A DNA stretch of 6,286 nucleotides, from assembly GCA_040877875.1 (NCBI GenBank), contig JBBDNC010000042.1, positions 1 through 6,286 of the forward strand, in the 5' to 3' direction. Positions 1 through 6,251 of this stretch are shown piece by piece; position 1 is the stretch's first letter; each line of letters opens with the position of its first letter. The notes under the pieces were generated by a model, which worked only from the letters and a program-made list of their open reading frames with translations, did no database searches and was not told where the DNA came from. The stretch is from JBBDNC01 sp040877875 (GTDB taxonomy: Bacteria > Bacteroidota > Rhodothermia > Balneolales > Balneolaceae). Made by a program: the position numbers and the translations under genes.

Positions 1-870
1 CGCCACGTCACTCTCCATTTCCACTCCGCGGTTCACAGGGCCCGGATGCATCAGGATAAAGTCAGGATATTTCTCCAGGTGCCCCATTTTAATACCGAAT
101 CTTTCATGGTACTCTCTCAAACTGGGGAAAAGCTCGGTAACTTTCCCCTGCCGTTCGAGTTGAATTCTCAAAGCCATGGCAATATCACACCAGCCCAACG
201 TCTCATCCAGATCATACGATACATTCGCACCCAGGGATTCGGCAAAAACCGGCAAAAAGGTTTTGGGACCGCAGATCGTAACTTCCGCACCGGTCTTCGT
301 CAGACCGATGATGTTTGAACGAACCACCCGGCTGTGAGAAATATCGCCGATAATCGCTATTTTCTTTCCTTTTAAATCCGGATCAATTTGCTGCATGGTG
401 AACATGTCCAGAAGCGCCTGGGTCGGATGTTCATGAGCTCCGTCTCCCGCATTAATAATAGCCGCTTCCACACATCGGGTCAGGAAATGAGGCACTCCCG
501 GACTTTCATGCCGGGCTACTACCATATTGATTTTCATGGAGCTGATGTTCCGGATCGTATCTTTCAGCGACTCCCCTTTCTGGGTACTCGAGGAATTCCG
601 GGAGAAATTCACCACATCTGCACCCATACGTTTCTGGGCAAGTTCAAAGGAGAGTCTCGTTCGGGTACTGCTCTCATAAAAAAGATTGACAATCGTCTTG
701 TCACGCAAGGTAGGCACTTTCGGAACCGGCCTGTTCAGAATTTCCCGGAAATATTTGGCCTGGTCCAAAACGTAAAGGATATCCCCCTTGGAATAATCCG
801 CCAGCCCAAGCAGATGTTTTTGCTTGAACGGGTAATCCCGCACCAGTTCTGTATCAGTTTTTTCCGTCAT
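1..870 (-). CDS. pyrB: Aspartate carbamoyltransferase catalytic chain (partial, C-terminus beyond window)
   Basis: Joins carbamoyl phosphate and L-aspartate to give N-carbamoyl-L-aspartate, the first committed step of cytoplasmic de novo pyrimidine synthesis. I translated 290 residues from ATG at 870-868 to the left edge with no stop. The carbamoyl-phosphate loop FYESSTRTR is at residues 64-72, KGES at 98-101 (lysine equivalent to E. coli K84), HPTQ at 148-151, the aspartate-binding ALRIQ at 233-237, and HPGPVNRG at 275-282. The family is usually about 305-310 residues, so only roughly the last 20 are missing. The start is supported by GAGGAGG just upstream, which lies inside the end of pyrR. 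The ATG overlaps the pyrR stop by 17 bases, which suggests translational coupling and co-transcription. No regulatory pyrI chain is visible. The identification is very secure; all catalytic motifs seen are intact. Confidence 0.97.
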   Translation of the reverse strand, partial: MTEKTDTELVRDYPFKQKHLLGLADYSKGDILYVLDQAKYFREILNRPVPKVPTLRDKTIVNLFYESSTRTRLSFELAQKRMGADVVNFSRNSSSTQKGESLKDTIRNISSMKINMVVARHESPGVPHFLTRCVEAAIINAGDGAHEHPTQALLDMFTMQQIDPDLKGKKIAIIGDISHSRVVRSNIIGLTKTGAEVTICGPKTFLPVFAESLGANVSYDLDETLGWCDIAMALRIQLERQGKVTELFPSLREYHERFGIKMGHLEKYPDFILMHPGPVNRGVEMESDVA

Positions 871-1414
871 CTGCCTCCTCTGCCCGGTTTACCAGATATA
901 CCGCATCTTCACCATCCAGCTCTTTGACTTTCACCCTAACCTCCTCGTTATAATATGTGGGTATAGACATCCCGGTATAATCAGGAGCTACCGGGAGTTC
1001 CCGGTGTCCCCGGTCGATCATGCAGCAAAACTTGATGGACCGGGGACGGCCGTATGCCATGAGCGCATCCATGGCAGACCGTACAGTTCGCCCCGTATAC
1101 AACACATCATCGACCAGGATAATATCCCGGTCATACAGATCAAATGGAATTTCGGTCACACGTACTTCCGGCATTTTCAATTTCGTCCTGAAGTCATCCC
1201 TGAAAAACGTCACATCCAGTACACCGAAATCCGGAGTTTTTCCATATTCATCCTCAATCAGAGATAAAATTCGCTTTCCCATATATACCCCGCGCGTCTG
1301 CATACCGATCACTGCCGGGTGTGTAGGATCTTCGTACGGCTCAAGAAACTGGTGAGCAAACCGCACATAGGTGCGATTCAGATCTTCGGCCGACATAATT
1401 TTGGTTTTCTCCAA
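854..1414 (-). CDS. pyrR: PyrR: pyr operon regulator / uracil phosphoribosyltransferase
   Basis: PyrR proteins are phosphoribosyltransferase-fold RNA-binding regulators that sense UMP/UTP versus PRPP and repress pyr genes by binding leader mRNA; many also convert uracil plus PRPP to UMP. The 186-residue product carries TRGVYMGKR at 40-48, FRDD at 71-74, the PRPP-binding loop VDDVLYTGRTV at 101-111 and the PyrR-typical DRGHRELP at 134-141. Length matches the family (about 180). I chose TTG at 1414-1412: TGAGG lies six bases upstream, and the extra residues align with the N-terminal strand of Bacillus PyrR. An internal ATG at 1396-1394 has a worse-placed GGAG (12-base spacer) and would clip that strand. 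It sits first in a minus-strand operon with pyrB. Which RNA it binds here is not shown by the sequence. Confidence 0.95.
   Translation of the reverse strand: MEKTKIMSAEDLNRTYVRFAHQFLEPYEDPTHPAVIGMQTRGVYMGKRILSLIEDEYGKTPDFGVLDVTFFRDDFRTKLKMPEVRVTEIPFDLYDRDIILVDDVLYTGRTVRSAMDALMAYGRPRSIKFCCMIDRGHRELPVAPDYTGMSIPTYYNEEVRVKVKELDGEDAVYLVNRAEEADDGKN
874..880 (-). promoter_or_regulatory. Shine-Dalgarno of pyrB inside the pyrR coding end
   Basis: Minus-strand GAGGAGG, followed by CAG and then the pyrB ATG, lies within the last codons of pyrR. This is consistent with coupled translation of the two genes. Confidence 0.7.
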
Positions 1415-1712
1415 CGTTTACCTCAAGCTCTGGTTTTCCCTGCAAAATTAGGAATTGGCAACATAGATTCCAATCGAAGACCCTGTTTTATCCGATTTCA
1501 GCAGAATCTCTCTTCTATCACAGTCGATTCCACGCCTTGGAACCCGGCTCTTTAAGCGCACTCATCATATGGAACACGTATATATGCAGGTAGATATAGC
1601 CTTTCTTTTCGAAGATGGTTTAGCTATTATTCACCCCGGTTTTTCTGCTTGTCCTGGCTGAAACCATCAGGATTCGAAAATTTTAAACACAGAGCAATAA
1701 TATTGTAGAGTT
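1415..1712. promoter_or_regulatory. Divergent intergenic region between pyrR and sucC
   Basis: This AT-richer stretch of 298 bases separates two divergently transcribed operons, so it should hold promoters for both. I could not identify convincing -35/-10 pairs. TAATAT at 1698-1703 is a possible sucC -10 but would leave a very short leader and has no good partner. On the minus strand the pyrR leader can form small hairpins: GGTTCC/GGAATC (plus positions 1526-1531 with 1539-1544, seven-base loop) and ATTGG/CCAAT (1454-1458 with 1470-1474). No hairpin followed by a U-tract was found, so classic Bacillus-type pyr attenuation is not evident. A minus-strand frame of 16 codons at 1518-1568 has no ribosome binding site and is not called. 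Confidence 0.5.
1421..1425 (-). promoter_or_regulatory. Shine-Dalgarno supporting the TTG start of pyrR
   Basis: Minus-strand TGAGG lies six bases before TTG at 1414. This spacing is near ideal and favours TTG over the ATG 18 bases further in. Confidence 0.6.
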
Positions 1713-2921
1713 ATGAAAATTCATGAGTATCAAGCGAAAGAAATTCTGAAAAATTATGGAGTAAAAGTTCCGGATGGAGTGGCTACTCAATCTGTCGATG
1801 AGGCTGTAAATGCAGCGGAAGAAATGAAAAAATCCGGAACGGAACTGTTTGTCGTAAAAGCTCAGATTCATGCCGGCGGACGCGGAAAGGGCCGAACCAA
1901 AAAGAATAATGCCAAGGGAGTGATCCTCTGCAAGTCGGTCGAAGAAGTTCGACAGGCTGCCGAATCCCTGCTTGGGGATACACTGGTAACAATCCAGACA
2001 GGCGACGAAGGACAAAAAATCAAAACGATCTACATTACCGACGGAGTGGAGATCGAACAGGAGTTTTATCTCGGTATCCTGCTCGACCGGGCCCGAAGCA
2101 AAAATGTCATTATGGTTTCGACCGAAGGCGGAGTGGAAATTGAAAAAGTAGCGGAAGAGACCCCTGAAAAAATTATCAAGGAATGGGTGGAACCGGGAAT
2201 GAATCTTCAGCACAACCAGGCACGGCGACTTGCGTTTGCCCTCGGGTTTGAAGGAGATGCTTTTAAAAAAGCCGTCAAGTTTATTCTTGCCCTCTATCAC
2301 TGTTATGAAGAAACCGACGCCAGCCTGGTTGAAATTAACCCTCTGGTACGGACCCCGAGGGGAGAGGTCTATGCGCTGGATGCAAAATTTACATTCGACG
2401 ACAACGCCCTGTTTCGTCAGAAGAAGTATGCCGAACTGAGGGATCTTGCCGAAGAAGACCCGACCGAAGTGGAAGCCTCCAAATATGACCTGAACTATAT
2501 CAAACTGGACGGGAATGTCGGTTGCATGGTTAACGGAGCCGGTCTGGCGATGGCAACCATGGATATTATCAAGCTTTCCGGAGGCGAACCAGCTAATTTT
2601 CTCGATGTGGGAGGCGGAGCCAATGTTGAAACAGTGAAAAACGGATTCCGAATCATTCTTGGGGATGAAAATGTCAAAGCGATCCTGATCAACATCTTCG
2701 GGGGAATTGTTCGCTGCGACCGTGTGGCAAACGGGATTATCGAGGCGATCAAGGATCCGGAAATCGAGGAAAAGGTTAAAAATGTACCGATTATTGTACG
2801 GCTGCAAGGCACGAATGCCGAAGAAGGAAAGGAAATCATCGACAAAAGTGATCTGAATGTGATCTCCGCCGTATTGTTAAAAGAAGCGGCTGAACAGGTT
2901 GCCAAAGTAATGGCTGCGTAG
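1713..2921 (+). CDS. sucC: Succinyl-CoA synthetase (ADP-forming) subunit beta
   Basis: The beta subunit of succinate-CoA ligase works with SucD in the TCA cycle, interconverting succinyl-CoA plus ADP/GDP and phosphate with succinate, CoA and ATP/GTP. The 402-residue product has an ATP-grasp N-terminal half with KAQIHAGGRGKG at 49-60, the metal-binding EINPL at 207-211 and ALDAK at 221-225. The CoA-ligase-like C-terminal half has GNVGCMVNGAGLAM at 267-280, FLDVGGGAN at 297-304, INIFGGIVRCD at 326-336 and the VRLQGTNAEEG strand-loop at 362-372. It is about 14 residues longer than the E. coli protein (388). The N-terminus MKIHEYQAKE fits the family, so ATG at 1713 is secure despite only a weak GTAGAG upstream. 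sucD is not adjacent; the next plus-strand gene is an unrelated sugar-phosphate enzyme. Identification is very secure. Confidence 0.97.
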   Translation: MKIHEYQAKEILKNYGVKVPDGVATQSVDEAVNAAEEMKKSGTELFVVKAQIHAGGRGKGRTKKNNAKGVILCKSVEEVRQAAESLLGDTLVTIQTGDEGQKIKTIYITDGVEIEQEFYLGILLDRARSKNVIMVSTEGGVEIEKVAEETPEKIIKEWVEPGMNLQHNQARRLAFALGFEGDAFKKAVKFILALYHCYEETDASLVEINPLVRTPRGEVYALDAKFTFDDNALFRQKKYAELRDLAEEDPTEVEASKYDLNYIKLDGNVGCMVNGAGLAMATMDIIKLSGGEPANFLDVGGGANVETVKNGFRIILGDENVKAILINIFGGIVRCDRVANGIIEAIKDPEIEEKVKNVPIIVRLQGTNAEEGKEIIDKSDLNVISAVLLKEAAEQVAKVMAA

Positions 2922-3042
2922 ACCGCAGAAATTGACCGCATGAATGGATTGAGGAAAGCACAAATACAGGGTTGTATCTGCCCACAGCGGATCTCCAGAG
3001 CCATTGATTTAAATTTTACACTCAATGAATATGTAGTCTGAT
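2922..3042. other. Intergenic gap between sucC and the amino-sugar genes
   Basis: This gap holds 121 bases with no gene. The only hairpin I found is weak (ATACA-GGGT-TGTAT at 2964-2977) and lacks a T-tract, so no intrinsic terminator is supported. The AT-rich end (about 3006-3020) could be part of a promoter, but I cannot define boxes. Confidence 0.4.
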
Positions 3043-4194
3043 ATGTGTCCGGACAAAAACAAGGTTAGTTACCACACAATCAATGAAATCCAGGGGCAGC
3101 CCGGGCTCTGGAAAGATACATTTCAGGCTCTCCAATCCGATGATTCCCGGATCCGCGATTTTCTCACCCGCTGGACAAAGCCGGAACGCCTTCAAATTGT
3201 TTTAACCGGCGCCGGAAGTTCCGCCTATATCGGGGAGTCCGTTGAGCACCTGTTCCGTTTTCATCCCGGGGTGACAGCAAGAGCCGTATCAACCACCACG
3301 CTTGTCACACATTTCAAAAACCATGTAGATCCCTCCGTCCCCCTGCTCCTCATCTCCTTTGCCCGTTCGGGCAACAGCCCCGAAAGCATGGCAACGGTAG
3401 ATATCGCCGAAAAAAACTGCGATGAACTCCATCACATTGCCATTACCTGCAACCCCTCCGGCCAACTGGCTCAAATGATCGGGGAACGGTCCGACGGACT
3501 CAAACTCGTTCTTCCTCCTGCATCGGAAGACCAGGGACTGGCCATGACGGGCAGTTTTACCGCTATGATGCTGACGGCGATCTATCTATCCAAACTCACC
3601 GCGGGCACAAATGCATCGTCGCACAATGAAATTGAACATGCAAGTGAAATGGCGAGTCAAATCCTCAAATCCGGTTCTTCTCATTTGAAATCCTATGCAG
3701 AGAAGCCTTTCCGGCGAATTATTTTTTTAGGCTCCGGCCCGCTTAAGGGGATCGCCAGGGAATCACAGCTTAAAGTTCAGGAATTAACGGACGGATCCGT
3801 AGTAGGCAAGTATGATTCCTTCCTGGGATTCAGGCATGGGCCCAAAGCCGTCATCGACAGCCAGACTCTTGTGGTCTTTCTCTTTTCGCCTGACGAGGAT
3901 ACATTCAGGTATGAAAAAGACCTGGCCGAAGAGGTTCTCCGTGAAGAAACTGCCAAGGCATGCATCGGCATCTTTGCCGGTCAGCAGCAATCGGAAGAAT
4001 TAAATCTTAACTTGAATCTTGTACTTTGTCCCGATAAAAATCCCGTCCCTTCAGAATACAATTTGCTTCCTTATGTGATCCCGGCACAACTGCTGGGGTA
4101 TTATAAATCCCTGGAATCGGGGTTAAACCCTGACTCTCCATCTGTAAATCATTCGATTTCCCGGGTGGTGCAGGGAGTAACGATCTACCGATGA
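3043..4194 (+). CDS. agaS: AgaS-family SIS-domain sugar-phosphate deaminase/isomerase
   Basis: AgaS proteins are cytoplasmic aldose-ketose isomerases/deaminases that turn D-galactosamine-6-phosphate into tagatose-6-phosphate plus ammonia in N-acetylgalactosamine catabolism. The 383-residue product has two SIS domains. The first has TGAGSSAYIG at 55-64, SFARSGNSPES at 105-115 and ITCNPSG at 134-140. The second has FLGSGPLKGIARES at 228-241, KVQELT at 244-249 and GFRHGPK at 262-268, and the protein closes with VNHSISRVVQGV at 368-379. These blocks match E. coli AgaS in order and length (about 384) better than GlmS, which also has a glutaminase domain. An in-frame TAG at 3034 fixes ATG 3043 as the first possible ATG. 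There is no clear Shine-Dalgarno. It is followed after 66 bases by a PfkB kinase and an aldolase, which supports the tagatose route. Exact substrate is inferred. Confidence 0.88.
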   Translation: MCPDKNKVSYHTINEIQGQPGLWKDTFQALQSDDSRIRDFLTRWTKPERLQIVLTGAGSSAYIGESVEHLFRFHPGVTARAVSTTTLVTHFKNHVDPSVPLLLISFARSGNSPESMATVDIAEKNCDELHHIAITCNPSGQLAQMIGERSDGLKLVLPPASEDQGLAMTGSFTAMMLTAIYLSKLTAGTNASSHNEIEHASEMASQILKSGSSHLKSYAEKPFRRIIFLGSGPLKGIARESQLKVQELTDGSVVGKYDSFLGFRHGPKAVIDSQTLVVFLFSPDEDTFRYEKDLAEEVLREETAKACIGIFAGQQQSEELNLNLNLVLCPDKNPVPSEYNLLPYVIPAQLLGYYKSLESGLNPDSPSVNHSISRVVQGVTIYR

Positions 4195-4260
4195 ACTTTT
4201 CAAAACACGAAACCAAACATAAACCTGTTCCCGTAACCTGTAAACGAAATTTTTGACCTT

Positions 4261-5214
4261 ATGCCGGCAAACAAGGAATTTGATATCATGGTGGTCGGAG
4301 AATTGAATGTAGATCTAATCCTGGATCAACTCAGTAAACCTCCCAAATTCGGGGAAGAACAACGAGCGGATAACATGACGCTGACGCTGGGAAGCTCTAC
4401 GGCGATTTTTGCCTCAAACAGCAAAAGTCTCGGAGCGGATATCGCCTTTTGCGGAAAAGTAGGGAAAGATGATTTTGGAAATCTCGTAATGAACACTCTT
4501 GCCGAACGGGGAGTGAACACAGATTATATCCTGGTCGATGCGAACCTGAAAACCGGTGCAACGATCATCTTCAACGATCACAACGAGTCCATGAAGGTCA
4601 CATATCCGGGATCTATGGAGAAAATGACCGTCGGGGAAGTGCCGGACGAGCTGTTTAAAAAAAGCCGCCACTTGCATACATCTACCATTTTTTTTCAGCC
4701 CGGCATCAGGAAAAACCTCGTGGGCCTTTTTAAAAAGGCCAGGGATTATGGTTTAACGACATCCATGGATGTCCAATGGGACCCGGAGGACAAATGGGAC
4801 CTCGATCTTCCTGAATTACTCCCGGTACTCGATTTTTTTCTTCCGAATGAACAGGAGTTGATGAATTTGACTTCTACTTCAACCGTTGAGGAGGCCCTGG
4901 AAGAACTCTCCGGGTTTGACACGTGCATCGTTGTCAAACAGGGAACGAAAGGGGCGCTTTTACAAAAGCATGATCAGACCCTTTCCGTCCCCGCCTATAA
5001 AGTTCCCGATTTTGTCGATGCTGTAGGAGCGGGCGACAGTTTTAATGCCGGTTTTATCTATGAATATCTGAATGGGAAAGAATTGGAGCAATGCCTGATT
5101 GCCGGCAGTCTGACAGCCGCTGTTTCTACAACCATGGCCGGCGGAACAGATGCCATTGAAAGCTATCAGCAGGTCATGAATAAAGGAAAACCCCTTGAAT
5201 TCCACACATCATGA
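4261..5214 (+). CDS. PfkB-family carbohydrate kinase, probable tagatose-6-phosphate (or related ketose-phosphate) kinase
   Basis: This is a ribokinase/PfkB-fold kinase that transfers ATP phosphate to a sugar or sugar phosphate. The 317-residue product shows GELNVDLI at 13-20 (substrate-binding start), GKVGKDDFG at 65-73, LPNEQEL at 194-200, VKQGTKGALL at 225-234 and the C-terminal signature DAVGAGDSFNAGF at 253-265, with D259 as the expected catalytic base and GAGD forming the anion hole. The first PfkB signature is unusual: GSSTAIFASN at 44-53 replaces the common GG-x-x-x-N pattern. Lying between agaS and a ketose-bisphosphate aldolase, its most economical job is tagatose-6-phosphate to tagatose-1,6-bisphosphate, the AgaZ/LacC-type role, but PfkB specificity cannot be read from sequence alone. 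The ATG gives the normal short lead-in before the first strand; no Shine-Dalgarno is visible. It overlaps the aldolase gene by four bases (ATGA). Confidence 0.85.
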   Translation: MPANKEFDIMVVGELNVDLILDQLSKPPKFGEEQRADNMTLTLGSSTAIFASNSKSLGADIAFCGKVGKDDFGNLVMNTLAERGVNTDYILVDANLKTGATIIFNDHNESMKVTYPGSMEKMTVGEVPDELFKKSRHLHTSTIFFQPGIRKNLVGLFKKARDYGLTTSMDVQWDPEDKWDLDLPELLPVLDFFLPNEQELMNLTSTSTVEEALEELSGFDTCIVVKQGTKGALLQKHDQTLSVPAYKVPDFVDAVGAGDSFNAGFIYEYLNGKELEQCLIAGSLTAAVSTTMAGGTDAIESYQQVMNKGKPLEFHTS

Positions 5215-6050
5215 AATTACAGCAAAAATTTAAAGAGCTTGAACAAAGCGGTTCGGCATTATTGGCTATAAACTTTTACAACTTTGAAACCGTAACCGGC
5301 GTTCTCCAGGCAGCTTCGGAAATGAAGATGCCCGTCATCCTTCAGGCCAGTCCAGCCACGATCCAATACCTCGGGATCGAAGTGACAGCCTCCCTTGCAC
5401 GTACCACCCTTGAAAAACATCATGTGGAAGGATGGCTGCACCTCGACCATGCCGAATCTGTGGATCTGATCAAAGAGTGCCTGGATGCCGGATTTGACTC
5501 TGTCATGATCGATGCCAGTGAAAAACCTTTTGAAGAAAATGCAGAGATTACAACCCGGGTTACAGAACTGGCAAAATCTTATGAAGCAAACGTAGAAGCC
5601 GAATTGGGCTATGTTGCCAAACTGGGTCAGTCGCACGAACACGCCGGATTTACCAAACCCGATGAGGCTAAAAATTTTACTGAACAGACAGGCATCGATG
5701 CCCTTGCTGTTGCCATCGGGTCCGCCCATGGTTTCTACAAAAAAGACCCGAACCTGGACCTGGATCTGCTGAAGGAAATTCACAAAGTCACAAAATGTGC
5801 CCTCGTACTTCACGGAGGTTCAGGAATTCCCGACTCCCAGATTCAGGAAGGGATACGCCGTGGAATTCGAAAAATCAATGTCGCTACGGAAGTCAAGGAT
5901 ATATTTATGCAGACCCTTCAAAATACGTTAAAAAATAATGATGAAATTGACTTGAGAAAAGTCTTTCCTGTGGCAACCCGGGCCGTAACCCGGCTGGTTC
6001 GAAATAAACTTTCCATTATACGGGACCTGCAGTCCGTATCTAACACCTGA
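5211..6050 (+). CDS. Class II ketose-bisphosphate aldolase (tagatose/fructose-bisphosphate type, GatY/KbaY-like)
   Basis: This zinc-dependent aldolase is expected to split tagatose-1,6-bisphosphate (or fructose-1,6-bisphosphate) into glyceraldehyde-3-phosphate and dihydroxyacetone phosphate. The 279-residue TIM barrel is close to GatY length (284). HLDH at 77-80 gives catalytic D79 and zinc ligand H80; MIDAS is at 99-103, VEAELG at 128-133, and AIGSAHG at 168-174 gives zinc ligand H173. LVLHGGSG at 198-205 gives zinc ligand H201 and a phosphate-binding GGSG, and INVATEV at 222-228 binds the other phosphate. The flexible loop after EAELG reads YVAKLGQSHEHAGFTKP and lacks the GGxED stretch of GatY/KbaY. 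The ATG overlaps the kinase stop as ATGA, with no Shine-Dalgarno, so translation is probably coupled. The choice between tagatose and fructose substrate rests on the agaS-kinase context. Confidence 0.88.
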   Translation: MKLQQKFKELEQSGSALLAINFYNFETVTGVLQAASEMKMPVILQASPATIQYLGIEVTASLARTTLEKHHVEGWLHLDHAESVDLIKECLDAGFDSVMIDASEKPFEENAEITTRVTELAKSYEANVEAELGYVAKLGQSHEHAGFTKPDEAKNFTEQTGIDALAVAIGSAHGFYKKDPNLDLDLLKEIHKVTKCALVLHGGSGIPDSQIQEGIRRGIRKINVATEVKDIFMQTLQNTLKNNDEIDLRKVFPVATRAVTRLVRNKLSIIRDLQSVSNT

Positions 6051-6054
6051 TGCA

Positions 6055-6123
6055 ATGATGAACAGGCCGTTGAATGATCGATTTGAAGGAAAATTTTATA
6101 CCCTAGGAGTCTGTCGGACTTAG
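6055..6123 (+). pseudogene. Possible 5' fragment of a fourth operon gene, cut by an inserted element
   Basis: A reading frame opens with ATGATG five bases after the aldolase stop and encodes MMNRPLNDRFEGKFYTLG, then hits TAG within sequence that resembles a transposable-element end (GGAGTCTGTCGGACTTAG, 6106-6123). The peptide up to the boundary is rich in charged and aromatic residues and reads like an ordinary protein start, and its tight spacing matches an operon gene. I do not recognise the family. It has no Shine-Dalgarno, like its neighbours. It could equally be a chance 22-codon frame. Confidence 0.3.
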
Positions 6124-6159
6124 ATGATTGTCACGAGGGAATGTCAGGTTTGAGGCAGA

Positions 6160-6214
6160 TTGTCCGCTCTTTTGAGGCGAATAGTGGTACTATTTAACAA
6201 AAAAGAGCGGGCAA
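6160..6214. repeat. Nested inverted repeat (large hairpin)
   Basis: The outer stem pairs TTGTCCGCTCTTTT (6160-6173) with AAAAGAGCGGGCAA (6201-6214), 14 pairs with one G-U. A symmetric 6x6 internal loop follows, then an inner stem AATAGT (6180-6185) with ACTATT (6189-6194) and a three-base GGT loop. It lies about 110 bases after the aldolase and could stop transcription. On the minus strand the 3' arm lacks a clean T-tract downstream, and on the plus strand there is none, so a structural element of a mobile unit is more likely than a terminator. Confidence 0.85.
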
Positions 6215-6228
6215 GTTTCTCAGATGAA

Positions 6229-6251
6229 TCACCGATTCACCGATCCGGTGA
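6229..6251. repeat. Tandem 8-base repeat with overlapping hairpin
   Basis: TCACCGAT occurs twice back to back (6229-6236, 6237-6244). The second copy also forms a hairpin, TCACCG (6237-6242) with CGGTGA (6246-6251) around an ATC loop. It lies inside the right arm of the candidate element. Confidence 0.6.

Noticed and set aside
388..927. Plus-strand open frame of 179 codons opposite pyrB
   Set aside because: It is the antisense of pyrB, whose motifs are unmistakable; the product has no recognisable family features.
1518..1568. Minus-strand 16-codon frame (MMSALKEPGSKAWNRL) in the pyrR leader, a possible leader peptide
   Set aside because: It has no ribosome binding site, no U-tract attenuator follows it, and no pyrimidine-sensing logic is visible. 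A frame this short is expected by chance.
1683..2807. Minus-strand open frame of 374 codons opposite sucC
   Set aside because: Although long, it mirrors sucC codon by codon, is rich in F, H and N as antisense frames often are, and has no ribosome binding site or known motif.
2964..2977. ATACA/TGTAT hairpin after sucC as terminator
   Set aside because: It has only five AT-rich pairs and no T-tract.
2495..3025. Minus-strand open frame of 176 codons across the end of sucC and the gap
   Set aside because: Most of it is antisense to conserved sucC motifs (GGGAN, NIFGGI), and it lacks any recognisable domain.
4222..4241. Direct repeat AACCTGT (4222-4228 and 4235-4241) upstream of the kinase gene, a possible operator
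   Set aside because: Two seven-base copies in an AT-rich spacer, not palindromic and not seen again in front of agaS, are too weak to call a regulator site.
6141..6197. Plus-strand 18-codon frame MSGLRQIVRSFEANSGTI inside the candidate element
   Set aside because: It spans the hairpin arm and has no ribosome binding site; the structure explains the sequence better than coding does.
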